The translations under genes and the position numbers were made by a program. A stretch of DNA of 64,000 bases from Luteibacter aegosomatis. GTDB lineage: Bacteria; Pseudomonadota; Gammaproteobacteria; Xanthomonadales; Rhodanobacteraceae. Numbering within the stretch: the stretch's first letter is position 1; each line of letters begins with the position of its first letter. The notes beneath the pieces are model-generated. The model saw nothing but the letters and a program-made list of their open reading frames with translations. It was not told where the DNA came from and ran no database searches. The stretch is taken from assembly GCF_023078455.1 (NCBI RefSeq), contig NZ_CP095740.1, positions 1,538,001-1,602,000 of the forward strand, in the 5' to 3' direction. This document shows, one piece after another, positions 8,400 to 17,733 of the stretch.

Positions 8400-9187
8400 G
8401 CGGTGTCCTTGCGGCGAAAACGGCGAAGCACGAGGCCTGGCGCGCGTGGCAGCATGCCGAGCAGGAGGCGCGTGTGCATGGCGCTGATGCGCGCGTTGTC
8501 GCGCCACATGCGGAAGTGCGACAGGCCGTTCTCGGGGTAGATCACCCGCGTGGGCACGTTGCGCACCGGCACGCCGCGCCAGAAGAGGCGTACGGCGATC
8601 TCGGTGTCGAAGTCCATGCGCGCGGGAAGGGGCTTGCGCGCGATTTCCGCGCGGGTGGCGGCCAGCGGATACAGCCGGTAGCCGCACATGGAATCCTGGA
8701 TATCGAACGACAACGTTTCCGCCCAGACGCAGGCATGCGTGAGGTAGCGGCCGTAGAGACGGGCTTTCGGCACGGAGTCGTCGTAGACCGGGCGCCCGCA
8801 CACCATCGCCTCGGGCGCGGCGCGGCCCTCGGCGAGAAAGCGCGGCGCGTCGGCGGTGTCGTGCTGACCGTCGGCGTCGATCTGCAGCACGTGGCTGTAG
8901 CCCGCCTCGAACGCGGCGAGGAAACCGGCGGTGAGCGCCTTGCCCTTGCCGCCGTTGACCGGCAGGCGGATGAGGCGGAGATCGTCGCGTCCCGCGACGA
9001 GGGCGTCGAGGATGGTACGGGTTTCGGCGTTGGAGCCGTCGTCGACGATGATCACCGGCAGCCCGTGGGCGGCGAGCGCGTTCGCCGTCGCCGCGATGCT
9101 GCGACCGTGGTTGTAGATCGGCACCACCGCGCAGGGCGTGAACTGCCGCGCGGCGCTGCCCGTGCCGGACCTGCCCGTGCCCGTCAT
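8387..9187 (-). CDS. Family 2 glycosyltransferase, aryl-polyene locus
   Basis: This 266-residue GT2-type enzyme has a GT-A fold. The nucleotide-binding start is seen in CAVVPIYNHG and IIVDDGS; the metal-binding DXD is in QIDADGQHD. It resembles the glycosyltransferases of aryl-polyene/xanthomonadin loci, where a sugar is thought to be placed on the polyene head group or lipid anchor. Sugar donor and acceptor cannot be read from sequence. It starts 7 nt after the ACP stop and overlaps the LolA-like gene by 13 nt. Confidence 0.88.
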   Translation of the reverse strand: MTGTGRSGTGSAARQFTPCAVVPIYNHGRSIAATANALAAHGLPVIIVDDGSNAETRTILDALVAGRDDLRLIRLPVNGGKGKALTAGFLAAFEAGYSHVLQIDADGQHDTADAPRFLAEGRAAPEAMVCGRPVYDDSVPKARLYGRYLTHACVWAETLSFDIQDSMCGYRLYPLAATRAEIARKPLPARMDFDTEIAVRLFWRGVPVRNVPTRVIYPENGLSHFRMWRDNARISAMHTRLLLGMLPRAPGLVLRRFRRKDTACAA

Positions 9188-9194
9188 GAAAGGC

Positions 9195-9464
9195 TTAGCG
9201 CGCGACGAGCTGCTGCACCGTCGCGACCACGTCGCCGACCGTGCGCACGCTCTTGAAGTCTTCCGGCTTGATGCGGGTGCCGGTCATGTCCTGCACCTGG
9301 ATGGCGAGGTCGATGGCGTCGATGCTGTCCAGCTCGAGGTCGGTGAACAGGTTCGCCTCCGGCGTGACCCGTGCCGGGTCGATCTCGAAGGTCTCGTGCA
9401 GTACCGAACGCAGGCGCGCCAGGACATCGTCGAAGGTGAAGGTTTCTGCTGGGATCGCGCTCAT
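9195..9464 (-). CDS. Acyl carrier protein, first gene of the aryl-polyene operon
   Basis: This 89-residue ACP has the phosphopantetheine site in LELDSIDAIDL. It is the first gene of the minus-strand operon that runs to the left edge of the window. About 400 bases upstream are free of convincing genes, so the operon promoter should lie there. The second ACP of the locus is at 1155-1433. Confidence 0.92.
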   Translation of the reverse strand: MSAIPAETFTFDDVLARLRSVLHETFEIDPARVTPEANLFTDLELDSIDAIDLAIQVQDMTGTRIKPEDFKSVRTVGDVVATVQQLVAR

Positions 9465-9720
9465 AGCTCGGTAAGTCCATTTCAGCCCCCGCGCCGGGCA
9501 CCCGGCAGCCTTGCGGCGACAGCGGGCGGCACCGTCGCCGGAGCGACGAAGGTCGTGATCGATATATACGGTTGTGGCCGCCCCGTCGGCGGCATCCCCC
9601 TACCCAAAAGCATCGCGCAAGCAAAGTCTTACGCCATGCCGAGGGTGCCGGGAGTGTACCAGATCGCATGACCGGAAAGCCCGGGTCGACGCAGGTTCCT
9701 ACCGTGCGGGTTTGCGTAAG

Positions 9721-9770
9721 CGGACACCCCGTCCGTGCCCGGCGGACACCGATGCCCGTCCGCGGACACC
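9721..9770 (+). promoter_or_regulatory. Cluster of GTCCG/CGGAC dyads, candidate enhancer site
   Basis: CGGACACC occurs three times (9721, 9743, 9763) with 20-22 base spacing, and the reverse arm GTCCG lies between the copies (9731, 9758), so the block reads as overlapping inverted repeats. It lies about 65-110 bases upstream of the sigma-54-type promoter, the usual distance for a bacterial enhancer-binding protein site. The binding protein is unknown. Confidence 0.4.
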
Positions 9771-9832
9771 AAGGGGCATGCGGCGAAGCGCAAAAAACGG
9801 CGCCGTGACGGGCTTTCCGGCGCCCGACGCGG

Positions 9833-9850
9833 TTGGCACGGCGCATGCAA
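9833..9850 (+). promoter_or_regulatory. Candidate sigma-54 (-24/-12) promoter
   Basis: TTGGCACGGCGCATGCAA fits the sigma-54 consensus YTGGCACG-N4-TTGCW with the invariant GG and GC exactly ten bases apart and one mismatch (ATGC for TTGC). A start about 12 bases downstream would leave a leader of roughly 25 bases with an AGAGGA ribosome site before the ATG at 9886. Confidence 0.55.
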
Positions 9851-9885
9851 TACCCCTGGCGAAACCCACCAAGAGGAATACCGTC

Positions 9886-10020
9886 ATGAACGTCGAAACC
9901 TACCTGCTCAAAGGCCTGTTCGTCGCCGCCGTGCTGGCCAGCCTGCTGACCCTCAGCACCATGCTGGTGTCGCCCGCGCCGTTCGCCGGCTCGGCCCCGG
10001 TCGTCGAGGCCAGCCGGTGA
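9886..10020 (+). CDS. Small single-span membrane protein, 44 residues
   Basis: This short gene has a good ribosome site (AGAGGA, about 9 bases before ATG). The 44-residue product has one hydrophobic segment (about residues 6-30) and a short tail with PAPFAGSAP. I do not recognise a family. A longer reading frame reaches back to 9574, but the ribosome site and the sigma-54-type promoter at 9833-9850 favour the ATG at 9886. A nitrogen-, envelope-stress- or motility-linked role would be typical of sigma-54 control, but nothing here shows which. Confidence 0.5.
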   Translation: MNVETYLLKGLFVAAVLASLLTLSTMLVSPAPFAGSAPVVEASR

Positions 10021-10121
10021 TGCCCTCACCTCTTGGAGACTGACCCGCCGTGTCCACGCGTAGGTCGATGGCGAAACCCTGTTCGTTCTCGGCGCGGTCA
10101 GCTTCCACGGGTGCGCTCCTG

Positions 10122-10229
10122 TTATTTCCGCGCGTTCCGCCCGACCAGGACGACGTGCTGCGCCTCCGCGTTCCATGATTTCGGGCCCTCGGCGTCGTTG
10201 AACCGCTTCACTTTCCCGAGTTCGCTCAT
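10122..10229 (-). CDS. Possible 35-residue protein with cold-shock-like start
   Basis: This small frame is preceded by AAGGACGAGAC as a possible ribosome site. The product begins MSELGKVKRFNDAEGP, which recalls the first beta-strand of cold-shock proteins (GTVKWFNDAKGF), but it lacks the RNP motifs and ends after 35 residues. It may be a small gene, a remnant of a cold-shock gene, or chance. No neighbour supports a function. Confidence 0.3.
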   Translation of the reverse strand: MSELGKVKRFNDAEGPKSWNAEAQHVVLVGRNARK

Positions 10230-10298
10230 CGTGTCTCGTCCTTGACTGGCACGGCGCGTGCGCGATGGTCCCTCATGGCCGAGTGACGTTCCGGCAAG

Positions 10299-10330
10299 AA
10301 AAAAGCCGCCGGATCGCTCCGGCGGCTTTT
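10299..10330 (-). terminator. Rho-independent terminator of leucine dehydrogenase
   Basis: The stem GCCGCCGG/CCGGCGGC (10305-10312 and 10319-10326) has a 6-base loop and, on the minus strand, is followed by a run of six T. It lies 23 bases after the dehydrogenase stop. A short T run on the other side could make it work in both directions. Confidence 0.88.
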
Positions 10331-10352
10331 CGTCGCACGATGGCAAAGACGC

Positions 10353-11456
10353 TTACTGGCCGCGCATGCGACCCTGGAAACGCGGGGCGTTGTTGCCCAT
10401 GTGCGGCAGGCGGATCTTGCCGATGGCGGCGATGCGCTCTTCGGCGACCCGGTCGGCGGCCTTGTAGGTGGGGATGCCGTCTCGCTTGGAGATCTCGAAG
10501 ATGCGGCCGACGTTGTAGTAGATGGTGCGCATCATGCGCATCGCGCGCTCGCGGTTGTAACCGTCGATCTCGAGCGAAACGTTCATCACGCCGCCGGCGT
10601 TGACGGCGTAGTCGGGAGCGTAGAGCACCCCGCGACGGGCCAGTTCGTCGCCGATGGCATCGGTGGCGAGCTGGTTGTTGGCCGCGCCGCAGATGATCTT
10701 GGCCTTGATGCGGTCGATGGTCTGCTCGTTGACCGTGCCGCCCAGCGCGCAGGGGCTGTAGACGTCGGCGTCGACGTCGTAGATCTCGTCGAGTTCCACC
10801 GCCTCGCAGCCGAGTTCGTCGACGTAGCGCTGCACGAGGTCCTTGTTGATGTCGGTGATGAACACCTTGGCGCCCTGTTCGCGCAGCAGCTTGATGAACT
10901 CGCTGCCCACGTGGCCGCAACCCTGCACGGCGTAGCTGTACTTGCCCACGTCTTCGTTGCCGTGCTTGGCCTGCAGCGCGGCCATCAGGCCCTGCAGCGT
11001 GCCGAACGCGGTGAACGGCGAGGGATCGCCCGAACCGCCGTGCACCTGGTGCACGCCGGTGACGTATTCGGTTTCACGGAACACGTATTCCATGTCGTTG
11101 ACGTCGATGCCGACGTCTTCGGCCGTGATGTAGCGGCCGTTGAGCGAGTTCACGAAACGGCCGAAGGCGCGGAACAGCGCCTCGGACTTGTCCTTGGACG
11201 GATCGCCGATGATCACGGCCTTGCCGCCGCCGAGGTTCAGGCCCGCGACGGCGTTCTTGTAGGTCATGCCGCGCGAAAGGCGGAGAACGTCGTTCACCGC
11301 GTCCTGCTCGCTCTTGTACGGCCACATGCGCAGGCCGCCCAGGGACGGGCCAAGCACGGTGTTGTGGATCGCGATGATGGCCTTCAGGCCGGCGTCCTTG
11401 TTGTGGCAGAAGACGACTTCTTCGTGTCCCGTGTTGGCGATGGTTTCGAAAATCAT
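10353..11456 (-). CDS. Leucine dehydrogenase (Glu/Leu/Phe/Val dehydrogenase family)
   Basis: This 367-residue NAD-dependent amino-acid dehydrogenase should reversibly deaminate leucine and other branched-chain amino acids to 2-oxo acids. The catalytic Lys is seen in NLGGGKAVI (K79), the Asp-containing region in ITAEDVGIDVND, and the Rossmann dinucleotide fold begins at YAVQGCGHVGSEF. Length and motifs match leucine dehydrogenases better than the longer glutamate dehydrogenases. The gene stands alone, with terminators on both sides. The fused isobutyryl-CoA mutase at 13237 could act in a connected branched-chain route, but that link is inference. Confidence 0.92.
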   Translation of the reverse strand: MIFETIANTGHEEVVFCHNKDAGLKAIIAIHNTVLGPSLGGLRMWPYKSEQDAVNDVLRLSRGMTYKNAVAGLNLGGGKAVIIGDPSKDKSEALFRAFGRFVNSLNGRYITAEDVGIDVNDMEYVFRETEYVTGVHQVHGGSGDPSPFTAFGTLQGLMAALQAKHGNEDVGKYSYAVQGCGHVGSEFIKLLREQGAKVFITDINKDLVQRYVDELGCEAVELDEIYDVDADVYSPCALGGTVNEQTIDRIKAKIICGAANNQLATDAIGDELARRGVLYAPDYAVNAGGVMNVSLEIDGYNRERAMRMMRTIYYNVGRIFEISKRDGIPTYKAADRVAEERIAAIGKIRLPHMGNNAPRFQGRMRGQ

Positions 11457-11545
11457 CGAACTCGAACTCCAGTTGCAGGCGGCAGCAGCCCGCCTATCGG
11501 GTGATTACCTATGGCGAAACGCCATGGGTCGGTGGTTGACCGTCC

Positions 11546-11582
11546 AAAAAAATCGCCCCGGCCGGTTCAGGGCGGGGGCGAT
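11546..11582 (-). terminator. Rho-independent terminator
   Basis: The stem ATCGCCCC/GGGGCGAT (11552-11559 and 11575-11582) is followed on the minus strand by a run of seven T. It should end transcription of the minus-strand gene at 11655-11996 before leucine dehydrogenase. Confidence 0.75.
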
Positions 11583-11654
11583 GTGTCTTGTCAGTTGCGT
11601 AGTTTAACCCCGAAAAAGGGGGCGTGTAGGTGCGCCGCAACAACTCATGTTTTC

Positions 11655-11996
11655 TTAACGGTGCCAGTGGGGATCGCGCACCCAGGTCTCGCGCTCGATG
11701 CGCCAGCCGCGGCCGTAGGGGTGCCATACCGGCGCGCGGTAGACATAGCCCGGGCGATAGGCGTTCCAGCGGCCGCCGACCCACACGTAACGGCCGCCGT
11801 ACCAGTTCCAGTAGCCGGGCGCCCACACGTAGCCCGCGCGCGGCGGCGGTACGCGTTCGAAGCGGGGCGGCGGCGGACGCGTGCCGACGGTGACCGACAC
11901 GTATTCACGCGCGGCGGCGGGCGGGGCGAAACTCGCGGCGCCGAAGGCCAGGCCCAGGGCGGCCACGGCGGCAAAGGTGCGGGTAAGGCGCGTCAT
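11655..11996 (-). CDS. Secreted YXWGXW-repeat protein
   Basis: This 113-residue exported protein has a signal peptide cut after APPAAA. The mature part is rich in Tyr, Trp, Arg and Pro, with the repeat-like motifs YVWAPGYWNWYGGRYVWVGG and YRAPVWHPYGRGW, typical of the YXWGXW family (PF12779). Such proteins are periplasmic or surface proteins of unknown function. The start at 11996 is chosen because it follows GAGGAGAGA and begins a clean signal peptide; a frame extending to 12077 lacks these. A terminator lies about 70 bases downstream. Confidence 0.82.
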   Translation of the reverse strand: MTRLTRTFAAVAALGLAFGAASFAPPAAAREYVSVTVGTRPPPPRFERVPPPRAGYVWAPGYWNWYGGRYVWVGGRWNAYRPGYVYRAPVWHPYGRGWRIERETWVRDPHWHR

Positions 11997-12176
11997 GGTG
12001 AATCTCTCCTCTGGATGTCCGCGGGTGCGGGCTCGGGCGCAAGAACGGGGCGCGGTTTCGTCGGGTTGACCCGACACGGGGTCGGGTGTTCAGCTAGGCG
12101 AAAGCGAGAGGCCGGATGAACCTGCGTCCGATGTCGCGCTCCCAGCCCTTGCCCGCCGACCTACACGCTCTCGCCC

Positions 12177-13079
12177 ATGAAACCTCCCCGCCGCTTCGGC
12201 GCCCGCACCGTCGCGACCCTGCTCGGCATCCGTTTCGCCTATCGCTTCGGCGGCATCCTGGCGCCGTCGCGCACGGTGACGCATGCCGCGCGCGTGTTCC
12301 AGACCCCCTTGCCCAGCAGTCGGGAGCGCGCGGCGTACGCGGCCCAGGGCACGACGGCGCGGCGCGAAACGGTGAAGGTCGACGGAATATCCATTGCCAC
12401 CTACGTGTGGGGAGACCCTTCCACCCAGCCTTACGTGTTGCTGGCGCATGGCTGGTCGAGCATGGGCCTGCGTTGGGAAAGCTGGGTGCCGCATCTTCTT
12501 GCGAAGGGATGGGCGGCCGTGGCCTTCGACCAGCCCGCCCACGGCCACAGCGGGGGCGACCTGTGCACCTTGCCCGACTTCGTGCGAACGGCGACGGCGG
12601 TGGGCCGGCATTACGGCGATGCACTGGGCGTGATCGCGCATTCGCTCGGCGGTGCGGCCATCACGCTGGCGCTCGACGACGGCTGGACGGCGAAGCGCGC
12701 GGTGTTGATCGCGCCGGCCGCCGATCCGCAGGCCGCCACGCGGCGTTTCGCGCGATTCGTTCGCTTGGGCGAGCATCTGCGGCCGGCGTTGCACGATAGC
12801 CTGTCGGCTCGCACCGGCGTGCCCATCGACGACCTCCACATCCAGCACCACGCGCCCCGGCGTCGGCAACCGGCGCTGATCGTGCACGACTGCTTCGACC
12901 GCGACGTGCCGGTGGAGGAAGGCGAGCTTTACGCCAGCCTCTGGCCGGGGTCGCAGTTGCTGAAGACGCGACGGCTGGGACATCGGCGCATCGTCGACGA
13001 CGAGTGCGTGATGACGGCGGCGCTGGCGTTCCTGTCCGGCGTCGATCTCATCGGCGTCGATGAGGGCATGCAGGCCTGA
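12177..13079 (+). CDS. Alpha/beta hydrolase
   Basis: This 300-residue alpha/beta-hydrolase-fold protein shows the oxyanion-hole strand LLAHGW, the nucleophile elbow IAHSLGGAA (Ser) and a late His in LGHRRIV as the likely third triad member. It begins with a basic, weakly hydrophobic N-terminus and no clear signal peptide. Substrate unknown; esterase or lipase-like activity is the usual reading. A degenerate palindromic repeat follows directly after the stop and may act as its 3' end. Confidence 0.82.
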   Translation: MKPPRRFGARTVATLLGIRFAYRFGGILAPSRTVTHAARVFQTPLPSSRERAAYAAQGTTARRETVKVDGISIATYVWGDPSTQPYVLLAHGWSSMGLRWESWVPHLLAKGWAAVAFDQPAHGHSGGDLCTLPDFVRTATAVGRHYGDALGVIAHSLGGAAITLALDDGWTAKRAVLIAPAADPQAATRRFARFVRLGEHLRPALHDSLSARTGVPIDDLHIQHHAPRRRQPALIVHDCFDRDVPVEEGELYASLWPGSQLLKTRRLGHRRIVDDECVMTAALAFLSGVDLIGVDEGMQA

Positions 13080-13080
13080 C

Positions 13081-13137
13081 ACCCCTTCGGCAGCCGGTTT
13101 CTACCGGGGGGGGGCGGGCGCCGATCGTATCGGCGAA
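13081..13137. repeat. Degenerate REP-like palindrome
   Basis: This is a truncated copy of the family at 6115-6192. The left arm is reduced to CCCCTTCGGCAG, while the right arm keeps CTACCGG..., a G-run, and CCGATCGTATCGGCGAA. It lies between the hydrolase stop and the mutase. Confidence 0.75.
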
Positions 13138-13236
13138 CGAACGCCGGGTTTCGCTGCACTGCGTCAGAGCCGCCGAGGGCACCAGCGCTAGAATTGGCCA
13201 TTCCCCCTTCCAGCGCCCGCGTTTTCCGGAGTTTTC

Positions 13237-16200
13237 ATGAGCTCGCAGCCCAAGCACATCCCCGCCAGCCAAAGCGACGCGGAGGCGACGCCGTTGCGTT
13301 TCGTCACGGCGGCGAGCCTGTTCGACGGGCACGACGCGGCCATCAACATCATGCGCCGCATCATCCAGAGCCAGGGCGCCGAAGTGATCCATCTGGGCCA
13401 TAACCGCTCGGTGGAAGACGTGGTGCGCGCGGCCCTGCAGGAAGACGCCGACGCCATCGCGCTGTCGTCGTACCAGGGCGGTCACGTCGAGTATTTCAAG
13501 TACATGGTGGACATGCTTCGCGAGCGCGGCGCGGGGCACGTGCGCGTGTTCGGCGGGGGCGGCGGCACCATCACGCCGGAGGAGATCCGCGAGCTCCAGG
13601 CCTACGGCGTCGAGCGCATCTATCATCCCAACGACGGCATGAAGCTTGGCCTGGCCGAGATGATCGAAGACGTGATGCTGCGCACGCGCCGCGCCCAGCA
13701 GGATCGCGTCGCGCTTTCGTTGGGCACGCCTTCCATCGACGACGAGATATCCATCGGCGCGATGCTGTCGGCGATCGAGGAAGATCACCTCGCGGCGGCC
13801 GACCTCGAACGGCTGCGCAAGGAATGGAAGCTCGCCGGCGGCAAGACGCCGGTACTCGGCCTCACCGGCACGGGCGGCGCGGGCAAGTCCTCGGTGGTGG
13901 ACGAGTTGCTGCTGCGCTTCCTGCACGCGTTTCCGCGGATGCGCATTGCCGTGCTCGCCGTCGACCCCACCCGCCGCCGCAGCGGCGGCGCGTTGCTGGG
14001 CGACCGTATCCGCATGAACTCGCTGCGCAGTCCGCGCGTCTACATGCGCTCGATGGCCACGCGCCGCCAGCATGCCGCCACGTCGGTGGTGCTGCACGAC
14101 TGCATCGATTTCCTCAAGGCGCAGTCGTACGACCTGGTGATCGTGGAAACCGCCGGCATCGGCCAGAGCGATTCGGAAATCGTCGATCTCGTCGACTTCC
14201 CCGTCTACGTGATGACCAGCGAATACGGCGCGGCCAGCCAGTTGGAGAAGATCGACATGCTCGACTTCGCCGAGCTGGTGGTACTCAACAAGTACGACAA
14301 GCGCGGTGCCGAAGACGCCCTGCGCGACGTACGCAAGCAGTGGAAGCGCAACCGCACGGCGTTTTCGCTCACCGACGAACAGGTGCCGGTGTATCCCACC
14401 ATCGCCAGCCAGTTCAACGATCCGGGCGTGACCTGGATGTTCTCCAACCTGTGCCGCCTGTTGCGCGAGAAGCTCTCGTTGCCGGGCGCCGCCTGGACGC
14501 CGGAGGTCGATACCGCATTGCGCGAGCCGCGCGCCACGGTGCTGATCCCGGGCAGTCGCGTGCGCTACCTGGCCGAGATCGCGGAGCAGGGGCGTGGCGT
14601 CAACGCGTCCATCGGCAAGCAGGCCGAAGCGGCCAGCAAGGCGCAGCATTACTACGAATCGCTCAAGGACATCGGCGACGAAGCGCTGCCGCGTGCGTTC
14701 GACCTCTACGACCATGCGCTGCTCAACGTCGACGGCGACCGTTCGCTGTCCACCTTGCGCCAGCGCTACAACGAGAGCGTGCGCGAACTGACCAGCGAGG
14801 CGATCAACCTGCTGCGCGAGTGGCCGGCGCGTTTCGAGTCGGTCACGGCCGAGTTCAACGAATACACGGTGCGCGACAAGACCATCCGCGTGGAGAACTA
14901 CCGCGAGTCGCTCAGCCACCAGAAGATCCGCAAGGTCTCGCCGCCGAAGACGAAGGACTGGGGCGAACTGCTCTCCTTCCTCATGCGCGAAAACCTGCCC
15001 GGCCACTACCCGTATACCGGCGGCGTGTTCCCGTATCGCCGGGCCGGTGAGGATCCCACCCGCATGTTCGCGGGCGAGGGCACGCCCGAGCGCACCAACC
15101 GCCGTTTCCACTATCTCTCGCTGGGCGGCGGTGCGGCGCGCCTGTCCACGGCGTTCGATTCGGTGACGCTCTACGGCGAAGACCCCGCGCCGCGCCCGGA
15201 TATCTACGGCAAGATCGGCAATTCCGGCGTGTCCATCGCGACGCTCGACGACATGAAGAAGCTGTATTCCGGCTTCGACCTGTCGGCCCCGTCCACCTCG
15301 GTGTCGATGACCATCAATGGGCCCGCGCCGATCATCCTCGCCATGTTCATGAACACGGCGATCGACCAGAACGTCGAGAAGTACCTCAACGAGGACGCCT
15401 CCCGCTGGGAGGCGGTGAACGCGCGCATCGCCGAGCTCTATCCCGACGGCAACCGCCCCCGTTACAACGGCGAGCTGCCCAAGGGCAACGACGGCCTCGG
15501 CCTGGGGCTGCTCGGCGTGTCCGGCGAGGAAGTGGTGGACGCCGAAACCTACGCGCGCATCAAGGCGTACACGCTCGCCACGGTGCGCGGTACCGTGCAG
15601 GCCGACATCCTCAAGGAAGACCAGGCGCAGAACACCTGCATCTTCAGCACGGAGTTCGCCCTGCGCATGATGGGCGACATCCAGCAGTACTTCGTCGACC
15701 ACAAGGTGCGCAATTTCTATTCGGTGTCGATCTCGGGATATCACATCGCCGAGGCCGGTGCCAATCCGATCAGCCAGCTCGCCTTCACGCTGTCGAACGG
15801 GTTCACCATCGTGGAGTACTACCTCGCGCGCGGCATGAAGATCGACGATTTCGCTCCGAACCTGTCGTTCTTCTTCTCCAACGGCATGGATCCGGAATAC
15901 ACGGTGATCGGCCGCGTGGCGCGCCGCATCTGGGCCCGCGCGATGCGCGAGCGCTACGGCGCCAGCGCGCGCAGCCAGATGCTGAAGTACCACATCCAGA
16001 CCTCCGGCCGTTCGCTGCACGCGCAGGAGATCCAGTTCAACGACATCCGCACCACCTTGCAGGCGCTCTATGCGCTGTTCGACAACTGCAACAGCCTGCA
16101 TACGAATGCCTACGACGAGGCGATCACCACGCCCACCGAGGAGAGCGTACGCCGCGCGGTGGCGATCCAGCTCATCATCAACCGCGAGTTGGGCCTCAAC

Positions 16201-16689
16201 TTCAACGAGAATCCCTGGCAGGGCAGCTTCGTCGTCGATGAGCTGACCGACCTGGTCGAAGAGGCGGTCTACAAGGAGTTCGAGGCGATCAGCGAGCGCG
16301 GCGGCGTGCTCGGCGCGATGGATACGATGTACCAGCGCGGCAAGATCCAGGAGGAGTCGATGTACTACGAGCAGAAGAAGCACGACGGCTCGCTGCCGCT
16401 CATCGGCGTGAACACCTTCCTGCCCAAGGACCACGGCGGCGAGATCGCCACGGAGATCGAGCTGATCCGTTCCACGCCGGAGGAGAAGGGCCAGCAGATC
16501 GACAACGTGAAACGCTACGGCGCGGCCCGCAACGGCCTCGCGCCGGACAGCCTGCGTGTCCTGCAGAACACCGCGCGCGAGCGTCGTAACGTGTTCGAGC
16601 AGCTGATGGAGGCGGTGAAGAACAACAGCCTGGGCCAGATCAGCCACGCGTTGTACGACGTGGGCGGCGAGTACCGACGCAACATGTAA
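13237..16689 (+). CDS. icmF: Fused isobutyryl-CoA mutase (B12 domain, G-protein chaperone, mutase)
   Basis: This 1150-residue protein is an IcmF-type fusion. Residues about 15-150 form the adenosylcobalamin-binding domain ([21 protein letters not shown]). Residues about 205-420 form a MeaB-like GTPase with P-loop [12 protein letters not shown] and NKYD. Residues about 560-1150 form the mutase barrel, with [11 protein letters not shown] and [13 protein letters not shown]. The enzyme interconverts isobutyryl-CoA and butyryl-CoA (some relatives act on isovaleryl/pivalyl-CoA) and services its own cofactor. GGVFPYRR is as in IcmF rather than methylmalonyl-CoA mutase. The gene is alone. A perfect palindromic repeat 4 bases after the stop may end its transcript. 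Confidence 0.93.
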   Translation: MSSQPKHIPASQSDAEATPLRFVTAASLFDGHDAAINIMRRIIQSQGAEVIHLGHNRSVEDVVRAALQEDADAIALSSYQGGHVEYFKYMVDMLRERGAGHVRVFGGGGGTITPEEIRELQAYGVERIYHPNDGMKLGLAEMIEDVMLRTRRAQQDRVALSLGTPSIDDEISIGAMLSAIEEDHLAAADLERLRKEWKLAGGKTPVLGLTGTGGAGKSSVVDELLLRFLHAFPRMRIAVLAVDPTRRRSGGALLGDRIRMNSLRSPRVYMRSMATRRQHAATSVVLHDCIDFLKAQSYDLVIVETAGIGQSDSEIVDLVDFPVYVMTSEYGAASQLEKIDMLDFAELVVLNKYDKRGAEDALRDVRKQWKRNRTAFSLTDEQVPVYPTIASQFNDPGVTWMFSNLCRLLREKLSLPGAAWTPEVDTALREPRATVLIPGSRVRYLAEIAEQGRGVNASIGKQAEAASKAQHYYESLKDIGDEALPRAFDLYDHALLNVDGDRSLSTLRQRYNESVRELTSEAINLLREWPARFESVTAEFNEYTVRDKTIRVENYRESLSHQKIRKVSPPKTKDWGELLSFLMRENLPGHYPYTGGVFPYRRAGEDPTRMFAGEGTPERTNRRFHYLSLGGGAARLSTAFDSVTLYGEDPAPRPDIYGKIGNSGVSIATLDDMKKLYSGFDLSAPSTSVSMTINGPAPIILAMFMNTAIDQNVEKYLNEDASRWEAVNARIAELYPDGNRPRYNGELPKGNDGLGLGLLGVSGEEVVDAETYARIKAYTLATVRGTVQADILKEDQAQNTCIFSTEFALRMMGDIQQYFVDHKVRNFYSVSISGYHIAEAGANPISQLAFTLSNGFTIVEYYLARGMKIDDFAPNLSFFFSNGMDPEYTVIGRVARRIWARAMRERYGASARSQMLKYHIQTSGRSLHAQEIQFNDIRTTLQALYALFDNCNSLHTNAYDEAITTPTEESVRRAVAIQLIINRELGLNFNENPWQGSFVVDELTDLVEEAVYKEFEAISERGGVLGAMDTMYQRGKIQEESMYYEQKKHDGSLPLIGVNTFLPKDHGGEIATEIELIRSTPEEKGQQIDNVKRYGAARNGLAPDSLRVLQNTARERRNVFEQLMEAVKNNSLGQISHALYDVGGEYRRNM

Positions 16690-16693
16690 GAGC

Positions 16694-16782
16694 TTCGCCG
16701 ATGCGATCGGCTCCCACCCCTTCGGTAGCCAGTCCGCCGAAAGCTGGCTACCGAAGGGGTGGGAGCCGATCGCATCGGCGAA
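16694..16782. repeat. REP-like palindrome, perfect 39-bp arms
   Basis: Arms at 16694-16732 and 16744-16782 are exact reverse complements around an 11-bp spacer. The outer arm reads TTCGCCGATGCGATCGGCTC, a variant of the 6115 copy with GCG for ACG in both arms, so both arms changed together. It starts 4 bases after the icmF stop. Confidence 0.93.
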
Positions 16783-16870
16783 GCGGACTCGCGACATCGC
16801 CAGGTCAACCTTGAACCATCGCCGCCGTTCGTAGTCCCATGGGGGTTGGTCCAAAGCGGAGTGCGTTGTC

Positions 16871-17716
16871 TTGAGCAGTCAGTCGTCGGGTTCGAAGTGG
16901 GTGGCGGGTTTGCTGGTGGTCGCCATCCTCGTGGTGGCAGGTGTCTTCGTCTATCGCGAGAAACAGGCGCGCGAAGCGGTTGGCGCGCCGCCGTTCGCGA
17001 ACGTGGCGTCCTCGTCGTCCGCCGCGACCGCCGCCCGCGATGCGTCGCCGCAGCATCCCATCGAGACGCCGGCAGGCGCATCCACGGCGGCCTTGCCGCC
17101 GCTCGACCAGAGCGACGACGCCGTGTTGTCGGCGTTGCTGGCGATGTCCGGTGACGGTGCCCTGAAGTCGCTGTTGCGGCCCGAAGCGATCATCCCGCGC
17201 ATGGTCGCCACCATCGACGCGTTGCCCAAGCACACGATCGGCACGAACGTGCTCCCCATGCGTACGCCGACCGGCACTTTCCAGGTGCAGTCCGCTGACG
17301 GCATGTTCGTGGAGTCGAAGAAGAACTACGCGCGTTACGACACCTACATGTACGTGGCCGACCGCGTGCCGGCGAAGGCGGCTGCGGCCTGGTACAAGCG
17401 CAATTACCCGCTATTCCAGCAGGCGTATCGCGACCTCGGCACCGAGGGTTATTTCAACGACCGGCTCGTCGAGGTGATCGATCACCTGCTGGAGGCGCCC
17501 GAACTCAAGGGCGCGTTGCAGTTGCTGCCCGAGAAGCAGGGTTACGTGTACTCGAACCCCGCCTACGAGCAGCTTTCGGTGGGTCAGAAGTTCATGGTGC
17601 GCGCGGGGCCGGAAAACGAGGCGAAACTGAAGGAGAAGCTGCGGGCATTGCGCGAGGCGATCGTGGCGGATGCGCCGGCGGCGGCTTCGACGGTGGAAAC
17701 GGCGCCGGTGGATTGA
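16871..17716 (+). CDS. DUF3014-domain membrane-anchored protein
   Basis: This 281-residue protein starts at TTG with GGAG about ten bases upstream. One N-terminal TM helix (about residues 10-28, WVAGLLVVAILVVAGVFVY) is followed by an Ala/Ser/Pro-rich linker and a DUF3014-type periplasmic domain (VLSALLAMSGDGALKSLLRPEAIIPRMVATIDALP). Function unknown. A short GC hairpin (17716-17735) and then a palindromic repeat follow the stop and separate it from the convergent cyclophilin gene. Confidence 0.83.
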   Translation: MSSQSSGSKWVAGLLVVAILVVAGVFVYREKQAREAVGAPPFANVASSSSAATAARDASPQHPIETPAGASTAALPPLDQSDDAVLSALLAMSGDGALKSLLRPEAIIPRMVATIDALPKHTIGTNVLPMRTPTGTFQVQSADGMFVESKKNYARYDTYMYVADRVPAKAAAAWYKRNYPLFQQAYRDLGTEGYFNDRLVEVIDHLLEAPELKGALQLLPEKQGYVYSNPAYEQLSVGQKFMVRAGPENEAKLKEKLRALREAIVADAPAAASTVETAPVD

Positions 17717-17733
17717 GCCGCTTCGCTTCGCGG

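Larger units (their letters stand above)
9465..9885. other. Intergenic control region between the aryl-polyene operon and a small ORF
   Basis: This 421-base gap has no gene I can support. It must hold the promoter of the minus-strand aryl-polyene operon; I see no clear -35/-10 pair for it, only an isolated TATATA around 9564. On the plus strand it carries the dyad cluster at 9721-9770 and the sigma-54-type promoter at 9833-9850. Confidence 0.6.

Noticed and set aside
9953..10108. A minus-strand frame from GTG at 10108 with a CAGGAG site
   Set aside because: Most of it is antisense to the 44-residue gene and ends in low-information sequence; no homology is apparent.
13048..16854. A 1268-codon open frame on the minus strand opposite icmF
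   Set aside because: It is an antisense shadow of a long GC-rich gene. Its translation is rich in Arg, Ala, His and Val, lacks motifs, and runs through two palindromic repeats.
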